A stretch of DNA of 64,000 nucleotides, from the NCBI RefSeq assembly GCF_004217045.1, contig NZ_SGXM01000008.1, positions 124,001 to 188,000 on the forward strand, written 5' to 3'. The stretch comes from Cupriavidus agavae. GTDB lineage: Bacteria; Pseudomonadota; Gammaproteobacteria; Burkholderiales; Burkholderiaceae. How positions within the stretch are numbered: the first letter of the stretch is position 1; every line of letters begins with the position of its first letter. The notes below the pieces were generated by a model. That model was not told the origin of the DNA and searched no databases. It saw only the letters and a list, made by a program, of their open reading frames with translations. Position numbers and translations under genes: made by a program. This document shows positions 34,895-43,177 of this stretch, one piece after another.

Positions 34895-35443
34895 ATGAGC
34901 AAGATCCAGGCAACGACCCCGCAAGGGCTGGCAGTGGCCGATGGCGAGGCCGTGCACCGGCTGCGCGCCGTGGTGGCCACGTACCGCACCACGGTGCAGG
35001 CGTACACGCTGGTGGTATCGGCCGACGAAATGACGGCGCTGACCAACGGCCCGGCGCCGGCCCATTCGGCCCGCGACTACCGCGCCCAGGCCCATCTGGA
35101 CCGCTTGCGCGATGCCGTGCGCGACTCCGGCCTGGCCCTGCCGAGCGCCATCGTCGTGGCGGTGTCGGGCGGTCGCATGCGTTGCGAATGCGACCACCTC
35201 TACGCGCTGGAACTGCGCCCCGCAGCCGGCGACAGCCTGATCGTGCTCGACGGGCACGAGCGTCTGGCCGAACTGGCGGCGTCAGGGCGCGGCGATATCA
35301 AGACGCTGGTCACGGCCGTACTGTGCGCTACCTCGATCGACGGCACCGACCATGCGTCGAGCGCCGCGACCGAGGCGGGCTGCGCCATGATGCACCGCTC
35401 GGCGGCCGCCCGCTGGGCGGGCGCCACGCGGGTCTGGCAGTAG
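34895..35443 (+). CDS. Uncharacterised protein with DGQHR-like pattern
   Basis: A 182-residue protein, probably cotranscribed with the acyl-CoA dehydrogenase (51-base gap; start after GGAGACAGG). The order of elements resembles the DGQHR/DndB fold: TTVQAYTLVVSADEMTAL, then LDRLRDAVRDSGLALPSAIVVAVSGG, then SLIVLDGHERLAELAASGRGDIKTLVTAVL, where LDGHERL (118-124) sits at the place of DGQHR. The signature is degenerate and I infer the relation by eye only. It otherwise looks hypothetical; the role beside a fatty acid gene is unclear. It is convergent with the next gene (8-base gap). Confidence 0.55.
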   Translation: MSKIQATTPQGLAVADGEAVHRLRAVVATYRTTVQAYTLVVSADEMTALTNGPAPAHSARDYRAQAHLDRLRDAVRDSGLALPSAIVVAVSGGRMRCECDHLYALELRPAAGDSLIVLDGHERLAELAASGRGDIKTLVTAVLCATSIDGTDHASSAATEAGCAMMHRSAAARWAGATRVWQ

Positions 35444-35451
35444 CAGTCCGG

Positions 35452-35823
35452 TCAGGACCAGATGGTATCGGCGTCGCGCAGCAGGTGGCCCGCGAGGATG
35501 TAGTCACCGAGGCGCGTCGCCTTGGCTTCGAGCTGTTCCAGTTCGAGGCCGGCCAGCAGCCCAAGATCGAACTGGCAATAGAGATTGCGTTGCCGGAACG
35601 TGGTCTTGGGCCTGGCCAGCCCTTCCAGCAGGGCGTCGCGTGACCGCACCGCGATGCTTTCCTGCCCGCGGTATTGCACCCTGATCCCACGCTTTTCGCC
35701 GAGCCGGCCGAGTTCGACGGCATCCTGCCATCCCGTTTCGTAATCCAGCTCCAGCGCAAGCCCCTGACTCGCGCCCAGAAGCCTGAGCGCCTCTGCCTTG
35801 CTGCCTGCTCGCACGATGGACAT
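35452..35823 (-). CDS. Unrecognised gene under a LexA-type promoter
   Basis: A 123-residue soluble protein with no signal or membrane segment, starting MSIVRAGSKAEALRLL at 35823 after GAGGTGGGG. It contains LALELDYETGWQDAVELGRL and YCQFDLGLLAGLELEQLEAKATRLGDYILAG and is largely helical, acidic and leucine-rich in its second half. I recognise no family and no catalytic motif. Its start is 22 bases from a consensus LexA box that overlaps a near-consensus sigma70 promoter, so it is probably induced by DNA damage. A SulA-like or other SOS role would be a guess. Confidence 0.75.
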   Translation of the reverse strand: MSIVRAGSKAEALRLLGASQGLALELDYETGWQDAVELGRLGEKRGIRVQYRGQESIAVRSRDALLEGLARPKTTFRQRNLYCQFDLGLLAGLELEQLEAKATRLGDYILAGHLLRDADTIWS

Positions 35824-35844
35824 CCCCACCTCAAGTCTCAAAAA

Positions 35845-35864
35845 CACTGTATGAATATACAGTG
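35845..35864 (-). promoter_or_regulatory. LexA (SOS) box
   Basis: The 20-base palindrome CACTGTATGAATATACAGTG contains CTGT-N8-ACAG, the exact SOS-box spacing with an A/T-rich centre. It overlaps the -10 element of the promoter at 35854-35882. Confidence 0.8.
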
Positions 35865-35882
35865 TTCGGTGGATTGTCTCAA
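35854..35882 (-). promoter_or_regulatory. Sigma70 promoter of the LexA-controlled gene
   Basis: On the minus strand TTGAGA (35877-35882) and TATATT (35854-35859) each match five of six consensus bases and are exactly 17 bases apart. The -10 lies inside the LexA box, the classic repression arrangement. Confidence 0.75.
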
Positions 35883-35902
35883 GGCTCTCGCGCCGGTCGG
35901 CT

Positions 35903-38794
35903 TCAGGGCGTGCCGGAAGGACTGGCCGAGGCCGGGCCCTGCGCGGCGGGCGCCGAAGCGGCCTGCGCGCCGGCCGGGGCTGCCGGCTGGCCAGCGGCCG
36001 CGTTATCGAAATCGCCGGCAAATGCCTGCGACAGCATGGCCGGACCCAGGTAGCGGCGGATCGCGGCGTTGACCGCCTCCGGCGTGGCTGTGCGGATACG
36101 CGCCTCGATCCCGGCGGTATGGGCCATGGTGCGGCCCAGGTACGCCTGGTTGGCCAGCGCGCCGGCCAGCGCTCCGTCACGGGTGCGGCTGATCTTTCCC
36201 TGTTCCAGCAGGCCATTGGATGCTTCGGCCAGTTCCTCCGCCGTGATGCCGTCGCGGACGAAGCGCGCCATTTCCTCGTCCACGGCGCGGCGCAGCCGGG
36301 GCAGGTTGTGCGGCGCGTACATCGCCCACAGGCCGAAGCGCCCGGCGCGATCCAGCGCGCCGACGTTGACCGAACTCGACACCCCATAGCTGATGCCGTC
36401 GCGCTGGCGCAGCCGGTCCGCCAGGCGGCTGCGCATGCCGGTGCCGCCGAACACGCGGCTGGCGATCAGCATCAGCGGGTAGTCCGGGGAGTCGCTGACG
36501 AGGTCGATCGGCTGCGAGGCCACGAACACGGCATTGGCCTTGCCGGCCGTGTTGAGCGTGAACTGCGAGCCGGGAATCTCCACGAAGGGCCGGTCCACCC
36601 GTTCGAAGGGCACCGCTGCCCGCCAGTCGCCGAACAGGTAGGCCGCCTGCCGTGCGGCGTCGTCCGCGTCGAAATCGCCGACGAGGGCAAGCTGGGCGTG
36701 GCCGGCGCCGTAGAACCGCGCGTGGAAGTCGCGCAGGTCGTCGAGCGTGACCGTGCGCAGCTCGGCCAGGCTTTCGTCGAACGTGGGGGTGTAGCGCGGA
36801 TCGCCGTCGCGGTACGGGTTGCCATGGCGCCCCAGCACGTTGGGGGCCAGCGCGCCCGGCTGGTTGCGCTGGCTCTCGATGCCCGCGATGCTGCTGGCGC
36901 GCAGCGTTTCGAGTTCGTTGGCCGGGAAGGTCGGCATGCGCAGCACCGTGCGCAGCAGCGCCATCAGCTCCGGCAGATGCTCGCGGCGCGTCTCGAAGCG
37001 CACCGACAGCCGTTCGGCGTTGCCCGAGATCGCCACGTTGGCTTTCAGGGCTTCGAGCCGGTCGGCAATCTGCTGGCGGCTGAAGGCACCGGCGCCGCGG
37101 TCGAGCATGGCCGCCGTCAGCGAACCGGTCGCCGACTTGCCCTGCAGCGCTTCCAGGTTGCCCACGCGCAGGATCAGCGTGCCGTTGACCGCGCCGCCCC
37201 GGCTCGGCTTGGGCAGCAGGGCCAGCTGCATGCCATTGGGCAGCGTCTGGCGCCGGGTGTGGGCGTCGATATTGGCCGGCGCCGGGTCGAAGGCGGCCAC
37301 GGCCTGCGCCGCCGGCTTGCCGGCGTAGCCCTGGGTCAGCGCGGCCACGTCCGGCGCGGCCGGGATGCTGGCCAGTTGCGGCCGGTCCCCCGGAATGAAC
37401 TGGCCGACCGTGCGGTTGGCGGGCCGGAAATAGTTCTCGGCCACGCGCTGCACGTCGGCCAGCGTGGTCGATTCCACGCGGTCGCGGTAGATGAAGAACA
37501 GGCGCCAGTCGCCCTTGGCGATGGCGCCCGACAGCGCCACGCCATAGGCCGCCGGATCGTTGAGCGTCTTCTCGAACCCGTTGCGCAGCCGGATGCGCGC
37601 GCGCTCCACCTCTTCCTGCGTCACGGGCTGCGTGGCGAGGCTTTCAACGGCGGCGATCAGCGCGTCGCGCACCGGCTCGATCGGGCGGTCCTTGCTGGTG
37701 CCGGCGGCAAACACGATCACGCCGGGGTCCTTCATCGTCGAGAAATACGAACCCTGCCAGGCCGCCTTGCGCGTATCCACGAGCGCCCGTTCGAGCCGCC
37801 CGCCGGGCGTGTCGGCGAGGATGACCGACAGCATGTCGAGCGCGGTCATGTCGGGGTGCGCACCCGGGCCCACGTGGTACATCGCGGCCACGATGCGGCT
37901 GTCGCCCGAGCGGGTCAGCGACACCTCGCGCGTGCCCTCCTGCGGCGGCTCCACGGTGTACTCGGCCGGCAGCACGCGGGTGGGGCGCGGGATCGGCCCG
38001 AACGCCTGCTCGATGCGGGTCAGCGTGCGCGCCGGGTCGAACTGGCCCGTCACCACCAGCACGGCATTGTCGGGCTGGTAGTAGCGCCGGTAGAACGCCC
38101 GCAGGTTGTCGATGCCCACGCGCTCCACATCGCTGCGCGCGCCGATCACGGCCTTGCCGTAGTTGTGCCAGCGGTAGGCGGCGGCGTACATCTGCTGCTG
38201 GAGCATCCGCATCGGATTGTTCTCGCCGATCTCCATCTCGTTGCGGACCACCGTCATTTCGCTGTCGAGGTCGGGGCGCGCCACGAAGCTGTTGACCATG
38301 CGGTCGGCCTCCATGCGCAGCGCCCAGTCGAGGTTGTCGTCACTGGCCGCGAAGGTCTGGAAGTAGTTGGTGCGGTCCTGGTTGGTCGTGCCGTTGTACT
38401 GCATGCCGCGCCGCGCGAACTCGGTGGGAATCGTGCGGCCCGGCAGCGACGGCGTGCCCTTGAACAGCAGGTGTTCGAGCAGGTGGGCCATGCCCGTCTC
38501 GCCGTAGTTCTCGTGCCGGCTGCCTACCAGGTACGTGATGTTCACCGTGGTGGTCGGCTGCGCGTCGTCGGGTGCCAGCAGGATGCGCAGGCCGTTCGGC
38601 AGGCGGTACTCGCTGATGCCCTCGACCGTGGTGACCAGCGCGGCGCGGGCCAGCGGCGCGGCCGGCATCGCAGGGGCTGGCTTCGCGGCCTGGGCGGCGG
38701 ATGCGGCCAGCGCCGCCAGCGCGGCCAGCAGGGCGCATGCGGTGCGCGAAGTGCGGGAAGTGCGGGAAACGAGGGAAAGGAGGGTACCGAACAT
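35903..38794 (-). CDS. M16-family zinc metallopeptidase (pitrilysin-like, two domain pairs)
   Basis: A 963-residue secreted or periplasmic protease. The start at 38794 gives a signal peptide (MFGTLLSLVSR to about SAAQA, residue 36). The active domain has LPNGLRILL followed by GMAHLLEHLLFKGT, the inverted zinc motif HxxEH at 104-108, and the distal ExxxxxxE region (ENNPMRML). The second half repeats the fold (RRQTLPNGMQLALLP) but has GSLTAAMLDRGA in place of HxxEH, as expected for the inactive lobe. The C-terminal tail is Ala/Pro-rich. Substrate unknown. Confidence 0.9.
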   Translation of the reverse strand: MFGTLLSLVSRTSRTSRTACALLAALAALAASAAQAAKPAPAMPAAPLARAALVTTVEGISEYRLPNGLRILLAPDDAQPTTTVNITYLVGSRHENYGETGMAHLLEHLLFKGTPSLPGRTIPTEFARRGMQYNGTTNQDRTNYFQTFAASDDNLDWALRMEADRMVNSFVARPDLDSEMTVVRNEMEIGENNPMRMLQQQMYAAAYRWHNYGKAVIGARSDVERVGIDNLRAFYRRYYQPDNAVLVVTGQFDPARTLTRIEQAFGPIPRPTRVLPAEYTVEPPQEGTREVSLTRSGDSRIVAAMYHVGPGAHPDMTALDMLSVILADTPGGRLERALVDTRKAAWQGSYFSTMKDPGVIVFAAGTSKDRPIEPVRDALIAAVESLATQPVTQEEVERARIRLRNGFEKTLNDPAAYGVALSGAIAKGDWRLFFIYRDRVESTTLADVQRVAENYFRPANRTVGQFIPGDRPQLASIPAAPDVAALTQGYAGKPAAQAVAAFDPAPANIDAHTRRQTLPNGMQLALLPKPSRGGAVNGTLILRVGNLEALQGKSATGSLTAAMLDRGAGAFSRQQIADRLEALKANVAISGNAERLSVRFETRREHLPELMALLRTVLRMPTFPANELETLRASSIAGIESQRNQPGALAPNVLGRHGNPYRDGDPRYTPTFDESLAELRTVTLDDLRDFHARFYGAGHAQLALVGDFDADDAARQAAYLFGDWRAAVPFERVDRPFVEIPGSQFTLNTAGKANAVFVASQPIDLVSDSPDYPLMLIASRVFGGTGMRSRLADRLRQRDGISYGVSSSVNVGALDRAGRFGLWAMYAPHNLPRLRRAVDEEMARFVRDGITAEELAEASNGLLEQGKISRTRDGALAGALANQAYLGRTMAHTAGIEARIRTATPEAVNAAIRRYLGPAMLSQAFAGDFDNAAAGQPAAPAGAQAASAPAAQGPASASPSGTP

Positions 38795-38975
38795 GCAGAC
38801 TCCAGGGGCGGCGTCGGGGCGCCGCGAACGAGCAGATTCTAGCCGCTGACTTGCCCCGTGAAACGAGCGCGGACGCACTTTCAGAATTCGGGACATTTTT
38901 CGCGGAGGCTTTGAGAATCGGTGCCAGCCCAGGCTGGACAAGGGCTCGCTGCCGTCGGCGGGGGCGCTCAGGCGC

Positions 38976-40544
38976 ATGTCCGATTCCAGCGCATTTGATC
39001 GGCGGCAAAGGCGTACGATGCTCGGCATGGAACTCGATCCCGACACCTGCTACAAGGCCATCGCCTCGCATGACCGCCGTTTCGACGGACGCTTCTTCGT
39101 GGGCGTGTCGTCGACGGGCGTGTACTGCCGGCCGATCTGCGCGGTGCGCACCCCCCGGCGCGAGAACTGCACGTTCTACGAGTCGGCCGCTGCCGCCGAG
39201 AAGCACGGCTTCCGCCCCTGCCTGCGCTGCCGTCCCGAACTGGCGCCCGGCCACGGGCTGGCCGATATCTCGGGGCGGCTGGCGCAGGCGGCGGCCACGC
39301 TGATCGACGAGGGCTTCATGGCCGAAGCCGGCGTGGCGCAACTGGCCGCGCGCATCGGCGTGACCGAGCGGCACCTGCGCCGGCTGTTCGATGCCGAGTT
39401 TGGCGTCTCGGTGCACGAGTACGCGCAGACGCAGAAGCTCCTTCTGGCGAAACGGCTATTGACCGACACCACGCTGCCGGTCACGCAGGTGGCGCTGGCG
39501 GCCGGCTTCGGCAGCGTGCGGCGCTTCAACGACGTGCTCAAGGAGCGCTACGGCCTGACCCCGCTGGCGATGCGACGGCGTGCCGCCGAAGGCATGGCGG
39601 ACCGGCTCGTCTTCGAACTGGGCTACCGGCCGCCCCTGGCGTGGGACCAATGGCTCGGATTCCTGGGCGTGCGGGTCGTGGACGGCATCGAGCAATGCCA
39701 TGGCGGCGCCTACACGCGCACGCTCGGCATCGACGCCGACGGCCGGCGGCACCTTGGCTGGGTGCGGCTCGAACATGTGCCGAAGCGTACCGTGGTGCGC
39801 GTCACCTTGTCGGCGTCGCTCGCGTGTGTGATTCCACAGGCGCTGGGCAAGGTGCGGCGGCTCTGCGATCTTGGCTGCCGGCCCGATATCGTCGATGCAC
39901 ACCTCGGCGATCTGGCCGCCGATACGCCGGGGGTCCGGCTGCCCGGTGCGTTCGATGGCCTGGAGATTGCCGTGCGCGCCATCGTCGGACAGGTCATTTC
40001 GGTGGTGCAGGCGCGGCGTATCCTGGCGCGGCTGGTGCAGATCGCCGGCGCGGCGTTGCCCGGGGACGCGCTGGCCGGGCTGGCAGCGGCGCCGCACGCC
40101 GCGCCGCTGACCCATGCGTTTCCCACGGCCCAGGCACTGGCCGCGCTGCCCGATGCCGACTATCAGGCGGCTGGCGTGCCGATGGCCAAGACCCGCACGA
40201 TCCGCGCGCTGGCGCGTCTGGTAGCGGCCGGCGAGATCCGGCTCGATCCGCACGCGGCGCCCGATGACACCGTGGCGAAGCTGCGCGCGGTGGAGGGCAT
40301 TGGCGACTGGACCGCGCAATACGTGGCGATGCGTGCACTGGGCTGGCCCGACGCGTTCCCCGGCACCGACTACGCGCTGCGCAAGGTGCTCGGCGTCAGC
40401 ACGGTCCGCGCGATGCAGGCCAGCACCGCGCAATGGGCGCCGTGGCGCGCCTACGCGGCCATTCATCTCTGGCACCGCTACGAGGCGCTCAAGCAGGCGC
40501 CGGTGCAGGGCGGTGCCGATATCGGACAAGAGGAGTTGGCATGA
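38976..40544 (+). CDS. Fused Ada-type regulator and AlkA-type 3-methyladenine DNA glycosylase
   Basis: A 522-residue fusion. N-terminal Ada zinc domain with C51, C55, C82 and C85 (VYCRPIC and FRPCLRCRP), the site that accepts methyl groups from phosphotriesters; an AraC-type HTH (about 95-190, VTERHLRRLFDAEFGVSVHEY and VALAAGFGSVRRFNDVLKERYGLTP); an AlkA N-terminal domain; and an HhH-GPD glycosylase domain with AVEGIGDWTAQYVAMRALGWPDAFPGTDYALRK, whose Asp in DAFPGTD is the catalytic position. It lacks the Ada methyltransferase domain, which follows as ogt. The start may also be 39018. Both genes form an adaptive alkylation response unit. Confidence 0.93.
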   Translation: MSDSSAFDRRQRRTMLGMELDPDTCYKAIASHDRRFDGRFFVGVSSTGVYCRPICAVRTPRRENCTFYESAAAAEKHGFRPCLRCRPELAPGHGLADISGRLAQAAATLIDEGFMAEAGVAQLAARIGVTERHLRRLFDAEFGVSVHEYAQTQKLLLAKRLLTDTTLPVTQVALAAGFGSVRRFNDVLKERYGLTPLAMRRRAAEGMADRLVFELGYRPPLAWDQWLGFLGVRVVDGIEQCHGGAYTRTLGIDADGRRHLGWVRLEHVPKRTVVRVTLSASLACVIPQALGKVRRLCDLGCRPDIVDAHLGDLAADTPGVRLPGAFDGLEIAVRAIVGQVISVVQARRILARLVQIAGAALPGDALAGLAAAPHAAPLTHAFPTAQALAALPDADYQAAGVPMAKTRTIRALARLVAAGEIRLDPHAAPDDTVAKLRAVEGIGDWTAQYVAMRALGWPDAFPGTDYALRKVLGVSTVRAMQASTAQWAPWRAYAAIHLWHRYEALKQAPVQGGADIGQEELA

Positions 40545-41029
40545 CACAACATCGCATCATCGACAGCCCACTGGGCAACATCCTGCTGCGTGCCGAGGCC
40601 GGCGCGCTGACGGGCGTCTTCTTCGCGGGCCAGAAGTACTACCCGGCGCAGGATGGCGCCGGGTTTTCGGAGTCAGGCACCGAGGGGCGGGTACTGACGC
40701 AGGCCACCGAGCAACTGCGCGCCTATTTCGACGGCACGCTGCGGCGCTTCACGGTGCCGTTCCGCTTTGCCGGCAGCCCCTTCCAGCAACGGATCTGGCA
40801 GGCGCTCTGCGACATCGGATTTGGCGAAACGGCTACGTACGGTCAGCTCGCGCTGGGCATGGGACTACCGTCGAGCCATTCCCGCGCGGTGGGCGGGGCA
40901 GTGGGGCGCAACCCGCTGTCGGTGATCGTGCCGTGCCACCGTATCGTCGGGGCCTCGGGCGCGCTGACCGGCTACGCGGGCGGCGTCGACCGCAAGCGGA
41001 CCCTGCTCACGCTCGAAGGCGTGCTGTAG
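40541..41029 (+). CDS. ogt: Methylated-DNA-protein-cysteine methyltransferase
   Basis: A 162-residue suicide enzyme that removes O6-alkyl groups from guanine in DNA. The active-site motif is VIVPCHRIVGASG (acceptor Cys 132), with the helix-turn-helix FQQRIWQALCDIGFGETATYGQLA and the arginine finger region SRAVGGAVGRNPLS. Its ATG at 40541 overlaps the stop of the Ada-AlkA gene (ATGA) and is preceded by AGGAG, so translation is coupled. Confidence 0.96.
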   Translation: MTQHRIIDSPLGNILLRAEAGALTGVFFAGQKYYPAQDGAGFSESGTEGRVLTQATEQLRAYFDGTLRRFTVPFRFAGSPFQQRIWQALCDIGFGETATYGQLALGMGLPSSHSRAVGGAVGRNPLSVIVPCHRIVGASGALTGYAGGVDRKRTLLTLEGVL

Positions 41030-41110
41030 ACGCCGCTCCGTCCACGCCCTTCGAGTGAAGTTTTCAGCGCTGAAAGCCTAGCGGACGCTACCCCACTGAA
41101 GTGCTGTCGC

Positions 41111-41137
41111 TAAAGTTGCGTAATATTTTGCCGAAGG
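41111..41137 (+). promoter_or_regulatory. FliA (sigma28) promoter of the flagellar brake gene
   Basis: TAAAGTTG, eleven bases, then GCCGAAGG. The -35 matches seven of eight and the -10 five of eight of the sigma28 consensus TAAAGTTT-N11-GCCGATAA, with exact spacing, 131 bases before the ycgR-like start. Confidence 0.65.
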
Positions 41138-41268
41138 CCATGCATACGCTTGCGCGGCCCTGACGGCGCGCTTACCATGCGGCGCTGGCCGCCGACCCAA
41201 TTTCAGCCGGAACGCGTGGGTAGCCACGGCGAGCGCGGCGCAACCCACCATTCGAAGTGCGTATTTCC

Positions 41269-42063
41269 ATGAGTCTTCAAGATCCCCGCGGGCCGCAGGC
41301 AGGCCGATCCCCATCCCAGGTCGAGGGCGAGCCGGACGACCATGGTTCAGGACGTTCCGACGAGCGCTACCGCCTGACGCATAGCTCGCAGATCGGCACC
41401 GTGCTGCGCGACATGGCCTGGCAGAAGTGCCTGCTGAACGTGCGCTCGCGCTCGGGCTCGGAAATCGTGACGTCGATCCTGCACGTCGATCCGGCCAACC
41501 GCACGTTCATCTTCGACTGGTGCCGCGCCGATGGCGAGCGGCAGGCGCTGATGTCGTCGGAGCAAAACGCCTTCTCGGGCCTGCTGCGCGGCGTGCCCGT
41601 GAATTTCACGATCGGTGCGCCCGGCGCCACCCGCTTCGAGGGGGGGCCGGCCTTCATCGCCGATTTCCCGGAAAAGCTCTATCACTTCCAGCGCCGCCGC
41701 CACTTCCGTGCGCGCACGCTGCTGACCAAGGGCTACCGCTGCGAGGTGCAGCTGCCCGATTCGGCCGACAAGACGGTGATGCAGCTCGATATCGCCGATC
41801 TGTCGCTGTCCGGCGTGGGCCTGCGCTCGCGTGCGGTGGGCGCCGAGCAACTGCCGGTCGGCACCACGATCAAGCGTTGCCGGCTCGATTTCGGCGAACT
41901 CGGCCGGCTCGAAGTGGATATGCAGGTGGTGGGCCACTGGCTGGTGGGCTTCGACGACAAGACCGTGCACCACTACGGCTGCGCGTTCCTGAACCCGGAT
42001 GGCCGCATGGAGAACTTCCTGCAGCGGCTGGTGTTCCAGCTGGAACTGGCGCACCGGGGCTGA
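41269..42063 (+). CDS. YcgR-like flagellar brake protein (PilZ domain)
   Basis: A 264-residue cytosolic protein that in enterobacteria binds cyclic di-GMP and slows the flagellar motor. The N-terminal YcgR domain (about 35-130) is followed by a PilZ domain with QRRRHFRAR (RxxxR-type motif, 141-149) and DLSLSGVG (D/NxSxxG motif, 177-182), both needed for cyclic di-GMP binding. The start is either ATG 41269 or GTG 41257. It is monocistronic with a FliA-type promoter, in keeping with flagellar control. Confidence 0.9.
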   Translation: MSLQDPRGPQAGRSPSQVEGEPDDHGSGRSDERYRLTHSSQIGTVLRDMAWQKCLLNVRSRSGSEIVTSILHVDPANRTFIFDWCRADGERQALMSSEQNAFSGLLRGVPVNFTIGAPGATRFEGGPAFIADFPEKLYHFQRRRHFRARTLLTKGYRCEVQLPDSADKTVMQLDIADLSLSGVGLRSRAVGAEQLPVGTTIKRCRLDFGELGRLEVDMQVVGHWLVGFDDKTVHHYGCAFLNPDGRMENFLQRLVFQLELAHRG

Positions 42064-42087
42064 CGCCACACCCCGGCCCGGCACCGC

Positions 42088-42936
42088 TCAGGTGCCGACC
42101 AGCTTGCCGATCGCGGCTGCCGCCTCGCGCATGGGGCTGAGCAGCCGCGCGATCATTTCAGATTCCGATACCTTGTTGGCTTTCACGCTGACGCTGATGG
42201 CGGCCACCACCACGCCCGCCTGGGAGCGCACCGGCACCGCAATCGCGCGCAGCCCGGGCTCCAGTTCCTCGTCGATCAACACATAGTCCAGCTCGCGTGC
42301 GCGCTGGAAAGCCGTTTCCAGCTCGGGCCGCGATACCTTGGTCAGCAGCGTGCGCGGGCGCAGTTCGGCGTGCTCGAAGAACGCTTCGAGCACCGCCTCG
42401 GGCTGGTGCGCCAGCAGCAGGCGGCCGGTGGAGGTGCAGTAGGCCGGTAGCCGGCTGCCCATGCCCAGCGCATGCGTGAGCACGCGCTGCACTTCGGAGC
42501 GCACCAGGTACAGGATGTCGATGCCGTCGAGGATGGCCAGCGCCGAGGTTTCGTGCACGCGGTCGCTGAGCGTGTCGAGGATCGGCTGCGCAAGCGAGAC
42601 CAGCGAAGTCGACGAGAAATAGGCGTGGCCCAGATGCAGCACGCGCGGGCGCAGCGCGAAGTGTCCGTCCTGCTGGCTCACGTAGCCAAGCTGCTCCAGC
42701 GTATAGAGGCAGCGCCGCACCGAGGCGCGCGATAACTGCGTACGCTGCGCCACCTGCGAGATGGTCAGCGGGCGCTTGCGCTCGGAGAATGCCTCCAGCA
42801 CCGTCAGGCCGCGCGCCAGCGACAGCATGAAATTGGGATCGCCGGCGAAGCTGTTGAGGATGTCGGCCGGCGGATGCGCGGCGCGTACGGTATCGGCCTG
42901 GGCCGGCTTGATCGTGATGGGGCTGGGGGCGTCCAT
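42088..42936 (-). CDS. IclR-family transcriptional regulator (PcaR/PobR-like)
   Basis: A 282-residue regulator. HTH region FMLSLARGLTVLEAFSERKRPLTISQVAQRTQLSRASVRRCLYTLEQLGYV, and an IclR effector domain with VHETSALAILDGIDILYLVRSEV, LPAYCTSTGRLLLAHQPEAVLEAFF and ELEPGLRAIAVPVRSQAGVVVAAISVSVKANKVS. These resemble the PcaR/PcaU group for aromatic degradation (protocatechuate). No such pathway genes are adjacent, so its target lies elsewhere. Convergent with ycgR. Confidence 0.92.
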   Translation of the reverse strand: MDAPSPITIKPAQADTVRAAHPPADILNSFAGDPNFMLSLARGLTVLEAFSERKRPLTISQVAQRTQLSRASVRRCLYTLEQLGYVSQQDGHFALRPRVLHLGHAYFSSTSLVSLAQPILDTLSDRVHETSALAILDGIDILYLVRSEVQRVLTHALGMGSRLPAYCTSTGRLLLAHQPEAVLEAFFEHAELRPRTLLTKVSRPELETAFQRARELDYVLIDEELEPGLRAIAVPVRSQAGVVVAAISVSVKANKVSESEMIARLLSPMREAAAAIGKLVGT

Positions 42937-43177
42937 GAAGCGTAATGGGGCGTTGCGCGTTCGATAATCGCGCATCTTAACGCTCCGACCCGCCTGCTGG
43001 CCAATCTCGGGGCAAAAAAATGTCGCCGGGGTCGGCGACGGGGCAAGGGGTCGTTCAAGAGGGGTCTCTCGCGACGGTTCAAGTATAGATACCGGCACAA
43101 AGGCATGACATACAGCTTCCGTGGGGTTTCGGGTGGTGCACTGATAGTGCGCGCGGCGCCGCCCGAGCCGGGTCGGG

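Noticed and set aside
36119-38842. Plus-strand frame of 907 codons
   Set aside because: Antisense to the M16 peptidase; the peptidase has full zinc motif and both lobes.
41062-41076. Palindrome TTTCAGCGCTGAAA after ogt as terminator
   Set aside because: The stem is short and A/T-poor with no T-run; kept only as a minor dyad.
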